From positions 1 through 64,000 of the forward strand of contig CANTFL010001481.1 in the NCBI GenBank assembly GCA_947650285.1: 64,000 nucleotides of DNA, written 5' to 3'. Made by a program: the position numbers and the translations under genes. Under the pieces are notes generated by a model, which was not told where the DNA came from, made no database searches, and saw only the letters and a program-made list of their open reading frames with translations. Of this stretch, positions 46,928 to 60,330 are shown piece after piece. Position 1 is the first letter of the stretch, and each line of letters opens with the position of its first letter. The DNA is from Hyaloperonospora brassicae (taxonomy: Eukaryota > Oomycota > Peronosporomycetes > Peronosporales > Peronosporaceae).

Positions 46928-49900
46928 CTAGCGGTTTGGTGTAATTCCTGATCGCCCCCAGCAATTGGATGTTGTTCCTGATCGCCTCCAGCGATTGGGT
47001 GCAATTTTGATCGCCCCTTGCGATTGAGATCGGATTCTAATCGTCCCCAGCAATTGGGTGCGATTCCTGATTAACCCCCGCAATTTGGTGTGGTTCCTGA
47101 TGGCCCCCAGCGATTGAGTGTGACTCCTGATCGACCCCAGCGACCGGGTGGGATTCCTGATCGCCCTATCAATCGGTTGTGATTCTTCATCGACCACAGC
47201 AAGTGAATGCGATTCCTGATCGCCCCCAGCAATTTAATGCGATTCATGATCTCCCCCAGCGATTGGGTGTGAATCTTGATCACCCCCATCCGTGGGTGTG
47301 GTTCTTGATCGGTTTCAGCAATGGAATGTGATTCCATTCGACCCCAACAATTGAATGTGATTCCATATCGACCCCAGTGATTGGGTGCGATTCCCGATCG
47401 ACTTCAGCAATTGGGTGTGGTTCCTGATCGCCCTCAGCAATTGTGTGGCATTCCTGATCGCCCCCAGCAGTTGGGTGCGATTCCGGATCGCCCCTAGCAA
47501 TTGGGTGTAATTCCTGATCGCCCCCAGCGATTGGGTGTAGTTCCTGATCGCCTCCAGCATTGGGTGTAGTTCCTGATCGCCCTCAGCAATGGAATGTGAT
47601 TACTGATTGCCCTATCAATTGGTTGTGACTCCTGATCGCCCTTAGCGATTGAGTCCGATTCTTGATCGACCAAAGCAATTGAGTGCGATTCTGGATCGAC
47701 ACCAGCGATTGGGTGTGACTGATGATGGCCCCTAGCAATTGGGTGTAATTCCTGATCGCCCCCAGCAATTGGATGTTGTTCCTGATCGCCTCCAGCGATT
47801 GGGTGCAATTTCGATCGCCCCTTGCGATTGAGATCGGATTCTAATCGTCCCCAGCAATTGGGTGCGATTCCTGATCGACCCCATCATTGGGTGTGGTTCC
47901 TGATCGCCCCCAGCAATGGAATGTGATTACTGATTGCCCTATCAATTGGTTGTGATTCCTGATCGGCACCAGCGATTGGGTGTGACTCCTGATCGCCCTT
48001 TGCGATTGAGTCCGATTCTTGATCGACAAAAGCAATTGAGTGCGATTCTTGATCGACACCAGCGATTGGGTGTGACTGATGATGGCCCCTAGCGGTTTGG
48101 TGTAATTCCTGATCGCCCCCAGCAATTGGATGTTGTTCCTGATCGCCTCCAGCGATTGGGTGCAATTTTGATCGCCCCTTGCGATTGAGATCGGATTCTA
48201 ATCGTCCCCAGCAATTGGGTGCGATTCCTGATCGACCCCAGCATTGGGTGTGGTTTCTGATCGGCTCTAGCAATGGAATGACAGTTCCGATCGACCCCAG
48301 CGATTGGGTGTGACTCCTGATCGCCTCCAGCGATTGATGGTGATTCCTGATTGCCCCCAGAAATTGAATGCGATTCCTGATCGCCCCCAGCATTGGGTGT
48401 AGTTCCTGATCGCCCCCAGCAATGGAATGTGATTACTGATTTCCCTATCAATTGGTTGTGACTCCTGATCGCCCTTAGCGATTGAGTCCGATTCTTGATC
48501 GACAAAAGCAATTGAGTGCGATTCTGGATCGACACCAGCGATTGGGTGTGACTGATGATGGCCCCTAGCAATTGGGTGTAATTCCTGATCGCCCCCAGCA
48601 ATTGGATGTTGTTCCTGATCGCCTCCAGCGATTGGGTGCAATTTTGATCGCCCCTTGCGATTGAGATCGGATTCTAATCGTCCCCAGCAATTGGGTGCGA
48701 TTCCTGATTAACCCCCGCAATTTGGTGTGGTTCCTGATGGCCCCCAGCGATTGAGTGTGACTCCTGATCGACCCCAGCGACCGGGTGGGATTCCTGATCG
48801 CCCTATCAATCGGTTGTGATTCTTCATCGACCACAGCAAGTGAATGCGATTCCTGATCGCCCCCAGCAATTTAATGCGATTCATGATCTCCCCCAGCGAT
48901 TGGGTGTGAATCTTGATCACCCCCATCCGTGGGTGTGGTTCTTTATCGGTTTCAGCAATGGAATGTGATTCCATTCGACCCCAACAATTGAATGTGATTC
49001 CATATCGACCCCAGTGATTGGGTGTGACTCCTGATCGCCCCCAGCATTGGGTGTAGATTCTGACTAGCCTCAGCAATTAATTGTGATTACTGATCGCCCC
49101 CAGCGATTGAGTGCATTTCCTGATCGCCCTCAGCGATAGGGTGTAATTCCTGATCGCCCCCAGCGATTGGGTGTAGTTCCTGATCGACCCCAGCAATTGG
49201 GTGTAGTTCCTGATCGCCCCCATCAATGGAATGTGATTACTGATTGCCCTATCAATTGGTTGTGACTCCTGATCGCCCTTAGCGATTGAGTCCGATTCTT
49301 GATCGACCAAAGCAATTGAGTGCGATTCTGGATCGACACCAGCGATTGGGTGTGACTGATGATGGCCCCTAGCAATTGGGTGTAATTCCTGATCGCCCCC
49401 AGCAATTGGATGTTGTTCCTGATCGCCTCCAGCGATTGGGTGCAATTTTGATCGCCCCTTGCGATTGAGATCGGATTCTAATCGTCCCCAGCAATTGGGT
49501 GCGATTCCTGATTAACCCCCGCAATTTGGTGTGGTTCCTGATGGCCCCCAGCGATTGAGTGTGACTCCTGATCGACCCCAGCGACCGGGTGGGATTCCTG
49601 ATCGCCCTATCAATCGGTTGTGATTCTTCATCGACCACAGCAAGTGAATGCGATTCCTGATCGCCCCCAGCAATTTAATGCGATTCATGATCTCCCCCAG
49701 CGATTGGGTGTGAATCTTGATCACCCCCATCCGTGGGTGTGGTTCTTGATCGGTTTCAGCAATGGAATGTGATTCCATTCGACCCCAACAATTGAATGTG
49801 ATTCCATATCGACCCCAGTGATTGGGTGCGATTCCCGATCGACTTCAGCAATTGGGTGTGGTTCCTGATCGCCCTCAGCAATTGTGTGGCATTCCTGATC

Positions 49901-51153
49901 GCCCCCAGCAGTTGGGTGCGATTCCGGATCGCCCCTAGCAATTGGGTGTAATTCCTGATCGCCCCCAGCGATTGGGTGTAGTTCCTGATCGCCTCCAGCA
50001 TTGGGTGTAGTTCCTGATCGCCCTCAGCAATGGAATGTGATTACTGATTGCCCTATCAATTGGTTGTGACTCCTGATCGCCCTTAGCGATTGAGTCCGAT
50101 TCTTGATCGACCAAAGCAATTGAGTGCGATTCTGGATCGACACCAGCGATTGGGTGTGACTGATGATGGCCCCTAGCAATTGGGTGTAATTCCTGATCGC
50201 CCCCAGCAATTGGATGTTGTTCCTGATCGCCTCCAGCGATTGGGTGCAATTTCGATCGCCCCTTGCGATTGAGATCGGATTCTAATCGTCCCCAGCAATT
50301 GGGTGCGATTCCTGATTAACCCCCGCAATTTGGTGTGGTTCCTGATGGCCCCCAGCGATTGAGTGTGACTCCTGATCGACCCCAGCGACCGGGTGGGATT
50401 CCTGATCGCCCTATCAATCGGTTGTGATTCTTCATCGACCACAGCAAGTGAATGCGATTCCTGATCCCCCCAGCAATTTAATGCGATTCATGATCTCCCC
50501 CAGCGATTGGGTGTGAATCTTGACCGCCCCCATCCGTGGGTGTGGTTCTTGATCGGTTTCAGCAATGGAATGTGATTCCATTCGACCCCAACAATTGAAT
50601 GTGATTCCATATCGACCCCAGTGATTAGGTGTGACTCCTGATCGCCCCCAGCATTGGGTGTAGATTCTGACTGGCCTCAGCAATTGAATGTGATTACTGA
50701 TCGCCCCCAGCGATTGAGTGCATTTCCTGATCGCCCCCAGCGATTGAGTTCGGATCCTTATCGTTTACAGCGATTTGGTGCGATTCCCGATCGACTTCAG
50801 CAATTGGGTGTGGTTCCTGATCGTCCTCAGCAATTGAGTGGCATTCCTGATCGCCCCCAGCAGTTGGGTGCGATTCCGGATCGCCCCTAGCAATTGGGTG
50901 TATTTCCTGATCGCCCCCAGCGATTGGGTGTAGTTCCTGATCGCCTCCAGCATTGGGTGTAGTTCCTGATCGCCCCCATCAATGGAATGTGATTACTGAT
51001 TGCCCCATCAATTGGTTTTGGTTCCTGATCAATTCAGCGATTGAGTGTGACTCCTGATCGCCCTTAGAAATTGAGTCCGATTCTTGATCGACAAAAGCAA
51101 TTGAGTGCGATTCTTGATCGACACCAGCGATTGGGTGTGACTGATGATGGCCC
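46928..51153. repeat. 4,226-bp super-repeat, copy 1
   Basis: At least ten frame landmarks (for example 47,071, 47,315, 47,841, 48,089, 48,708 and 49,935) recur exactly 4,226 bp to the right. Their translated frames are the same apart from scattered single changes. Confidence 0.88.
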
Positions 51154-54100
51154 CTAGCAATTTGGTGTAATTCCTGATCGCCCCCAGCAATTGGATGTTG
51201 TTCCTGATCGCCTCCAGCGATTGGGTGCAATTTTGATCGCCCCTTGCGATTGAGATCGGATTCTAATCGTCCCCAGCAATTGGGTGCGATTCCTGATTAA
51301 CCCCCGCAATTTGGTGTGGTTCCTGATGGCCCCCAGCGATTGAGTGTGACTCCTGATCGACCCCAGCGACCGGGTGGGATTCCTGATCGCCCTATCAATC
51401 GGTTGTGATTCTTCATCGACCACAGCAAGTGAATGCGATTCCTGATCGCCCCCAGCAATTTAATGCGATTCATGATCTCCCCCAGCGATTGGGTGTGAAT
51501 CTTGATCACCCCCATCCGTGGGTGTGGTTCTTGATCGGTTTCAGCAATGGAATGTGATTCCATTCGACCCCAACAATTGAATGTGATTCCATATCGACCC
51601 CAGTGATTGGGTGCGATTCCCGATCGACTTCAGCAATTGGGTGTGGTTCCTGATCGCCCTCAGCAATTGTGTGGCATTCCTGATCGCCCCCAGCAGTTGG
51701 GTGCGATTCCGGATCGCCCCTAGCAATTGGGTGTAATTCCTGATCGCCCCCAGCGATTGGGTGTAGTTCCTGATCGCCTCCAGCATTGGGTGTAGTTCCT
51801 GATCGCCCTCAGCAATGGAATGTGATTACTGATTGCCCTATCAATTGGTTGTGACTCCTGATCGCCCTTAGCGATTGAGTCCGATTCTTGATCGACCAAA
51901 GCAATTGAGTGCGATTCTGGATCGACACCAGCGATTGGGTGTGACTGATGATGGCCCCTAGCAATTGGGTGTAATTCCTGATCGCCCCCAGCAATTGGAT
52001 GTTGTTCCTGATCGCCTCCAGCGATTGGGTGCAATTTCGATCGCCCCTTGCGATTGAGATCGGATTCTAATCGTCCCCAGCAATTGGGTGCGATTCCTGA
52101 TCGACCCCAGCATTGGGTGTGGTTCCTGATCGCCCCCAGCAATGGAATGTGATTACTGATTGCCCTATCAATTGGTTGTGATTCCTGATCGGCACCAGCG
52201 ATTGGGTGTGACTCCTGATCGCCCTTTGCGATTGAGTCCGATTCTTGATCGACAAAAGCAATTGAGTGCGATTCTTGATCGACACCAGCGATTGGGTGTG
52301 ACTGATGATGGCCCCTAGCGGTTTGGTGTAATTCCTGATCGCCCCCAGCAATTGGATGTTGTTCCTGATCGCCTCCAGCGATTGGGTGCAATTTTGATCG
52401 CCCCTTGCGATTGAGATCGGATTCTAATCGTCCCCAGCAATTGGGTGCGATTCCTGATCGACCCCAGCATTGGGTGTGGTTTCTGATCGGCTCTAGCAAT
52501 GGAATGACAGTTCCGATCGACCCCAGCGATTGGGTGTGACTCCTGATCGCCTCCAGCGATTGATGGTGATTCCTGATTGCCCCCAGAAATTGAATGCGAT
52601 TCCTGATCGCCCCCAGCATTGGGTGTAGTTCCTGATCGCCCCCAGCAATGGAATGTGATTACTGATTTCCCTATCAATTGGTTGTGACTCCTGATCGCCC
52701 TTAGCGATTGAGTCCGATTCTTGATCGACAAAAGCAATTGAGTGCGATTCTGGATCGACACCAGCGATTGGGTGTGACTGATGATGGCCCCTAGCAATTG
52801 GGTGTAATTCCTGATCGCCCCCAGCAATTGGATGTTGTTCCTGATCGCCTCCAGCGATTGGGTGCAATTTTGATCGCCCCTTGCGATTGAGATCGGATTC
52901 TAATCGTCCCCAGCAATTGGGTGCGATTCCTGATTAACCCCCGCAATTTGGTGTGGTTCCTGATGGCCCCCAGCGATTGAGTGTGACTCCTGATCGACCC
53001 CAGCGACCGGGTGGGATTCCTGATCGCCCTATCAATCGGTTGTGATTCTTCATCGACCACAGCAAGTGAATGCGATTCCTGATCGCCCCCAGCAATTTAA
53101 TGCGATTCATGATCTCCCCCAGCGATTGGGTGTGAATCTTGATCACCCCCATCCGTGGGTGTGGTTCTTTATCGGTTTCAGCAATGGAATGTGATTCCAT
53201 TCGACCCCAACAATTGAATGTGATTCCATATCGACCCCAGTGATTGGGTGTGACTCCTGATCGCCCCCAGCATTGGGTGTAGATTCTGACTAGCCTCAGC
53301 AATTAATTGTGATTACTGATCGCCCCCAGCGATTGAGTGCATTTCCTGATCGCCCTCAGCGATAGGGTGTAATTCCTGATCGCCCCCAGCGATTGGGTGT
53401 AGTTCCTGATCGACCCCAGCAATTGGGTGTAGTTCCTGATCGCCCCCATCAATGGAATGTGATTACTGATTGCCCTATCAATTGGTTGTGACTCCTGATC
53501 GCCCTTAGCGATTGAGTCCGATTCTTGATCGACCAAAGCAATTGAGTGCGATTCTGGATCGACACCAGCGATTGGGTGTGACTGATGATGGCCCCTAGCA
53601 ATTGGGTGTAATTCCTGATCGCCCCCAGCAATTGGATGTTGTTCCTGATCGCCTCCAGCGATTGGGTGCAATTTTGATCGCCCCTTGCGATTGAGATCGG
53701 ATTCTAATCGTCCCCAGCAATTGGGTGCGATTCCTGATTAACCCCCGCAATTTGGTGTGGTTCCTGATGGCCCCCAGCGATTGAGTGTGACTCCTGATCG
53801 ACCCCAGCGACCGGGTGGGATTCCTGATCGCCCTATCAATCGGTTGTGATTCTTCATCGACCACAGCAAGTGAATGCGATTCCTGATCGCCCCCAGCAAT
53901 TTAATGCGATTCATGATCTCCCCCAGCGATTGGGTGTGAATCTTGATCACCCCCATCCGTGGGTGTGGTTCTTGATCGGTTTCAGCAATGGAATGTGATT
54001 CCATTCGACCCCAACAATTGAATGTGATTCCATATCGACCCCAGTGATTGGGTGCGATTCCCGATCGACTTCAGCAATTGGGTGTGGTTCCTGATCGCCC

Positions 54101-55380
54101 TCAGCAATTGTGTGGCATTCCTGATCGCCCCCAGCAGTTGGGTGCGATTCCGGATCGCCCCTAGCAATTGGGTGTAATTCCTGATCGCCCCCAGCGATTG
54201 GGTGTAGTTCCTGATCGCCTCCAGCATTGGGTGTAGTTCCTGATCGCCCTCAGCAATGGAATGTGATTACTGATTGCCCTATCAATTGGTTGTGACTCCT
54301 GATCGCCCTTAGCGATTGAGTCCGATTCTTGATCGACCAAAGCAATTGAGTGCGATTCTGGATCGACACCAGCGATTGGGTGTGACTGATGATGGCCCCT
54401 AGCAATTGGGTGTAATTCCTGATCGCCCCCAGCAATTGGATGTTGTTCCTGATCGCCTCCAGCGATTGGGTGCAATTTCGATCGCCCCTTGCGATTGAGA
54501 TCGGATTCTAATCGTCCCCAGCAATTGGGTGCGATTCCTGATTAACCCCCGCAATTTGGTGTGGTTCCTGATGGCCCCCAGCGATTGAGTGTGACTCCTG
54601 ATCGACCCCAGCGACCGGGTGGGATTCCTGATCGCCCTATCAATCGGTTGTTATTCTTCATCGACCACAGCAAGTGAATGCGATTCCTGATCTCCCCCAG
54701 CAATTTAATGCGATTCATGATCTCCCCCAGCGATTGGGTGTGAATCTTGACCGCCCCCATCCGTGGGTGTGGTTCTTGATCGGTTTCAGCAATGGAATGT
54801 GATTCCATTCGACCCCAACAATTGAATGTGATTCCATATCGACCCCAGTGATTAGGTGTGACTCCTGATCGCCCCCAGCATTGGGTGTAGATTCTGACTG
54901 GCCTCAGCAATTGAATGTGATTACTGATCGCCCCCAGCGATTGAGTGCATTTCCTGATCGCCCCCAGCGATTGAGTTCGGATCCTTATCGTTTACAGCGA
55001 TTTGGTGCGATTCCCGATCGACTTCAGCAATTGGGTGTGGTTCCTGATCGTCCTCAGCAATTGAGTGGCATTCCTGATCGCCCCCAGCAGTTGGGTGCGA
55101 TTCCGGATCGCCCCTAGCAATTGGGTGTATTTCCTGATCGCCCCCAGCGATTGGGTGTAGTTCCTGATCGCCTCCAGCATTGGGTGTAGTTCCTGATCGC
55201 CCCCATCAATGGAATGTGATTACTGTTTGCCCCATCAATTGGTTTTGGTTCCTGATCAATTCAGCGATTGAGTGTGACTCCTGATCGCCCTTAGAAATTG
55301 AGTCCGATTCTTGATCGACAAAAGCAATTGAGTGCGATTCTTGATCGACACCAGCGATTGGGTGTGACTGATGATGGCCC
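51154..55380. repeat. 4,226-bp super-repeat, copy 2
   Basis: Directly adjacent to copy 1. The offset grows to 4,227 after about 50.6/54.9 kb, so one base was gained or lost there. A third, shortened copy follows at a 2,589-2,590-bp offset (52,934 to 55,524, 54,881 to 57,470). Confidence 0.88.
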
Positions 55381-57794
55381 CTAGCAATTGGGTGTAATTC
55401 CTGATCGCCCCCAGCAATTGGATGTTGTTCCTGATCGCCTCCAGCGATTGGGTGCAATTTTGATCGCCCCTTGCGATTGAGATCGGATTCTAATCGTCCC
55501 CAGCAATTGGGTGCGATTCCTGATTAACCCCCGCAATTTGGTGTGGTTCCTGATGGCCCCCAGCGATTGAGTGTGACTCCTGATCGACCCCAGCGACCGG
55601 GTGGGATTCCTGATCGCCCTATCAATCGGTTGTTATTCTTCATCGACCACAGCAAGTGAATGCGATTCCTGATCGCCCCCAGCAATTTAATGCGATTCAT
55701 GATCTCCCCCAGCGATTGGGTGTGAATCTTGATCACCCCCATCCGTGGGTGTGGTTCTTTATCGGTTTCAGCAATGGAATGTGATTCCATTCGACCCCAA
55801 CAATTGAATGTGATTCCATATCGACCCCAGTGATTGGGTGTGACTCCTGATCGCCCCCAGCATTGGGTGTAGATTCTGACTAGCCTCAGCAATTAATTGT
55901 GATTACTGATCGCCCCCAGCGATTGAGTGCATTTCCTGATCGCCCCTAGCAATTGGGTGTAATTCCTGATCGCCCCCAGCGATTGGGTGTAGTTCCTGAT
56001 CGCCTCCAGCATTGGGTGTAGTTCCTGATCGCCCCCATCAATGGAATGTGATTACTGATTGCCCTATCAATTGGTTGTGACTCCTGATCGCCCTTAGCGA
56101 TTGAGTCCGATTCTTGATCGACCAAAGCAATTGAGTGCGATTCTGGATCGACACCAGCGATTGGGTGTGACTGATGATGGCCCCTAGCAATTGGGTGTAA
56201 TTCCTGATCGCCCCCAGCAATTGGATGTTGTTCCTGATCGCCTCCAGCGATTGGGTGCAATTTTGATCGCCCCTTGCGATTGAGATCGGATTCTAATCGT
56301 CCCCAGCAATTGGGTGCGATTCCTGATTAACCCCCGCAATTTGGTGTGGTTCCTGATGACCCCCAGCGATTGAGTGTGACTCCTGATCGACCCCAGCGAC
56401 CGGGTGGGATTCCTGATCGCCCTATCAATCGGTTGTGATTCTTCATCGACCACAGCAAGTGAATGCGATTCCTGATCGCCCCCAGCAATTTAATGCGATT
56501 CATGATCTCCCCCAGCGATTGGGTGTGAATCTTGATCACCCCCATCCGTGGGTGTGGTTCTTGATCGGTTTCAGCAATGGAATGTGATTCCATTCGACCC
56601 CAACAATTGAATGTGATTCCATATCGACCCCAGTGATTGGGTGCGATTCCCGATCGACTTCAGCAATTGGGTGTGGTTCCTGATCGCCCTCAGCAATTGT
56701 GTGGCATTCCTGATCGCCCCCAGCAGTTGGGTGCGATTCCGGATCGCCCCTAGCAATTGGGTGTAATTCCTGATCGCCCCCAGCGATTGGGTGTAGTTCC
56801 TGATCGCCTCCAGCATTGGGTGTAGTTCCTGATCGCCCTCAGCAATGGAATGTGATTACTGATTGCCCTATCAATTGGTTGTGACTCCTGATCGCCCTTA
56901 GCGATTGAGTCCGATTCTTGATCGACCAAAGCAATTGAGTGCGATTCTGGATCGACACCAGCGATTGGGTGTGACTGATGATGGCCCCTAGCAATTGGGT
57001 GTAATTCCTGATCGCCCCCAGCAATTGGATGTTGTTCCTGATCGCCTCCAGCGATTGGGTGCAATTTTGATCGCCCCTTGCGATTGAGATCGGATTCTAA
57101 TCGTCCCCAGCAATTGGGTGCGATTCCTGATTAACCCCCGCAATTTGGTGTGGTTCCTGATGGCCCCCAGCGATTGAGTGTGACTCCTGATCGACCCCAG
57201 CGACCGGGTGGGATTCCTGATCGCCCTATCAATCGGTTGTGATTCTTCATCGACCACAGCAAGTGAATGCGATTCCTGATCTCCCCCAGCAATTTAATGC
57301 GATTCATGATCTCCCCCAGCGATTGGGTGTGAATCTTGACCGCCCCCATCCGTGGGTGTGGTTCTTGATCGGTTTCAGCAATGGAATGTGATTCCATTCG
57401 ACCCCAACAATTGAATGTGATTCCATATCGACCCCAGTGATTAGGTGTGACTCCTGATCGCCCCCAGCATTGGGTGTAGATTCTGACTGGCCTCAGCAAT
57501 TGAATGTGATTACTGATCGCCCCCAGCGATTGAGTGCATTTCCTGATCGCCCCCAGCTATTGAGTTCGGATCCTTATCGTTTACAGCGATTTGGTGCGAT
57601 TCCCGATCGACTTCAGCAATTGGGTGTGGTTCCTGATCGCCCTCAGCAATTGAGTGGCATTCCTGATCGCCCCCAGCAGTTGGGTGCGATTCCGGATCGC
57701 CCCTAGCAATTGGGTGTATTTCCTGATCGCCCCCAGCGATTGGGTGTAGTTCCTGATCGCCTCCAGCATTGGGTGTAGTTCCTGATCGCCCCCA

Positions 57795-60330
57795 TCAATG
57801 GAATGTGATTACTGTTTGCCCCATCAATTGGTTTTGGTTCCTGATCAATTCAGCGATTGAGTGTGACTCCTGATCGCCCTTAGAAATTGAGTCCGATTCT
57901 TGATCGACAAAAGCAATTGAGTGCGATTCTTGATCGACACCAGCGATTGGGTGTGACTGATGATGGCCCCTAGCAATTGGGTGTAATTCCTGATCGCCCC
58001 CAGCAATTGGATGTTGTTCCTGATCGCCTCCAGCGATTGGGTGCAATTTTGATCGCCCCTTGCGATTGAGATCGGATTCTAATCGTCCCCAGCAATTGGG
58101 TGCGATTCCTGATTAACCTCCGCAATTTGGTGTGGTTCCTGATGGCCCCAGCGATTGAGTGTGACTCCTGATCGACCCCAGCGACCGGGTGGGATTCCTG
58201 ATCCCCCTATCAATCGGTTGTGATTCTTGATCGACCACAGCAAGTGAATGCGATTCCTGATCGCCCCTAGCAATTTAATGCGATTCATGATCTCCCCTAG
58301 CGATTGAGTGCGATTCCTGATCGACCCCAGCGATTTGGTGTGATTCCTGATGACCCCCAGCAATAGAGTGTGATTCGCGTTCGATCCCACGACCGGGTGT
58401 GATTCCTGATCGCCCTATCAATCTTTTGTGATTCTTGATCGACCCCAGCAAGTGAATGCGATTCCTGATCGCCCCCTGCGATTAAGTTCAGTTCCTGATC
58501 GCCCCCAGCGATTTGGTGTGATTTCTGATCGCCTTAGCATTGGGTGTGGTTCCTGATCGCCCCCAGCAGTTGGGTGCGATTCCGGATCGCCCCTAGCAAT
58601 TGGGTGTATTTCCTGATCGCCCCCAGCGATTGGGTGTAGTTCCTGATCGCCTCCAGCATTGGGTGTAGTTCCTGATCGCCCCCATCAATGGAATGTGATT
58701 ACTGATTGCCCCATCAATTGGTTTTGGTTCCTGATCAATTCAGCGATTGAGTGTGACTCCTGATCGCCCTTAGAAATTGAGTCCGATTCTTGATCGACAA
58801 AAGCAATTGAGTGCGATTCTTGATCGACACCAGCGATTGGGTGTGACTGATGATGGCCCCTAGCAATTGGGTGTAATTCCTGATCGCCCCCAGCAATTGG
58901 ATGTTGTTCCTGATCGCCTCCAGCGATTGGGTGCAATTTTGATCGCCCCTTGCGATTGAGATCGGATTCTAATCGTCCCCAGCAATTGGGTGCGATTCCT
59001 GATTAACCCCCGCAATTTGGTGTGGTTCCTGATGGCCCCCAGCGATTGAGTGTGACTCCTGATCGACCCCAGCGACCGGGTGGGATTCCTGATCGCCCTA
59101 TCAATCGGTTGTGGTTCTTCATCGACCACAGCAAGTGAATGCGATTCCTGATCTCCCCCAGCAATTTAATGCGATTCATGATCTCCCCCAGCGATTGGGT
59201 GTGAATCTTGACCGCCCCCATCCGTGGGTGTGGTTCTTGATCGGTTTCAGCAATGGAATGTGATTCCATTCGACCCCAACAATTGAATGTGATTCCATAT
59301 CGACCCCAGTGATTAGGTGTGACTCCTGATCGCCCCCAGCATTGGGTGTAGATTCTGAATGGCCTCAGCAATTGAATGTGATTACTGATCGCCCCCAGCG
59401 ATTGAGTGCATTTCCTGATCGCCCCTAGAAATTGGGTGTATTTCCTGATCGCCCCCAGCGATTGGGTGTAGTTCCTGATCGCCTCCAGCATTGGGTGTAG
59501 TTCCTGATCGCCCCCATCAATGGAATGTGATTACTGTTTGCCCCATCAATTGGTTTTGGTTCCTGATCAATTCAGCGATTGAGTGTGACTCCTGATCGCC
59601 CTTAGAAATTGAGTCCGATTCTTGATCGACAAAAGCAATTGAGTGCGATTCTTGATCGACACCAGCGATTGGGTGTGACTGATGATGGCCCCTAGCAATT
59701 GGGTGTAATTCCTGATCGCCCCCAGCAATTGGATGTTGTTCCTGATCGCCTCCAGCGATTGGGTGCAATTTTGATCGCCCCTTGCGATTGAGATCGGATT
59801 CTAATCGTCCCCAGCAATTGGGTGCAATTCCTGATTAACCTCCGCAATTTGGTGTGGTTCCTGATGGCCCCAGCGATTGAGTGTGACTCCTGATCGACCC
59901 CAGCGACCGGGTGGGATTCCTGATCCCCCTATCAATCGGTTGTGATTCTTGATCGACCACAGCAAGTGAATGCGATTCCTGATCGCCCCTAGCAATTTAA
60001 TGCGATTCATGATCTCCCCTAGCGATTGAGTGCGATTCCTGATCGACCCCAGCGATTTGGTGTGATTCCTGATGACCCCCAGCAATAGAGTGTGATTCGC
60101 GTTCGATCCCACGACCGGGTGTGATTCCTGATCGCCCTATCAATCTTTTGTGATTCTTGATCGACCCCAGCAAGTGAATGCGATTCCTGATCGCCCCCTG
60201 CGATTAAGTTCAGTTCCTGATCGCCCCCAGCGATTTGGTGTGATTTCTGATCGCCTTAGCATTGGGTGTGGTTCCTGATCGCCCCCAGCAGTTGGGTGCG
60301 ATTCCGGATCGCCCTAGCAATTGGGTGTAT
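57795..60330. repeat. 1,722-bp higher-order repeat
   Basis: 57,795-58,390 recurs at 59,517-60,112 with offset 1,722. Part of the same block returns again at 62,529-62,840 (offset 2,728 from the second copy). Confidence 0.8.

Noticed and set aside
58371..58395. Pol III B box or tRNA fragment in the satellite (GCGTTCGATCCCACGACC)
   Set aside because: It resembles the tRNA T arm, but no A box, cloverleaf or acceptor stem surrounds it. It is a monomer variant.
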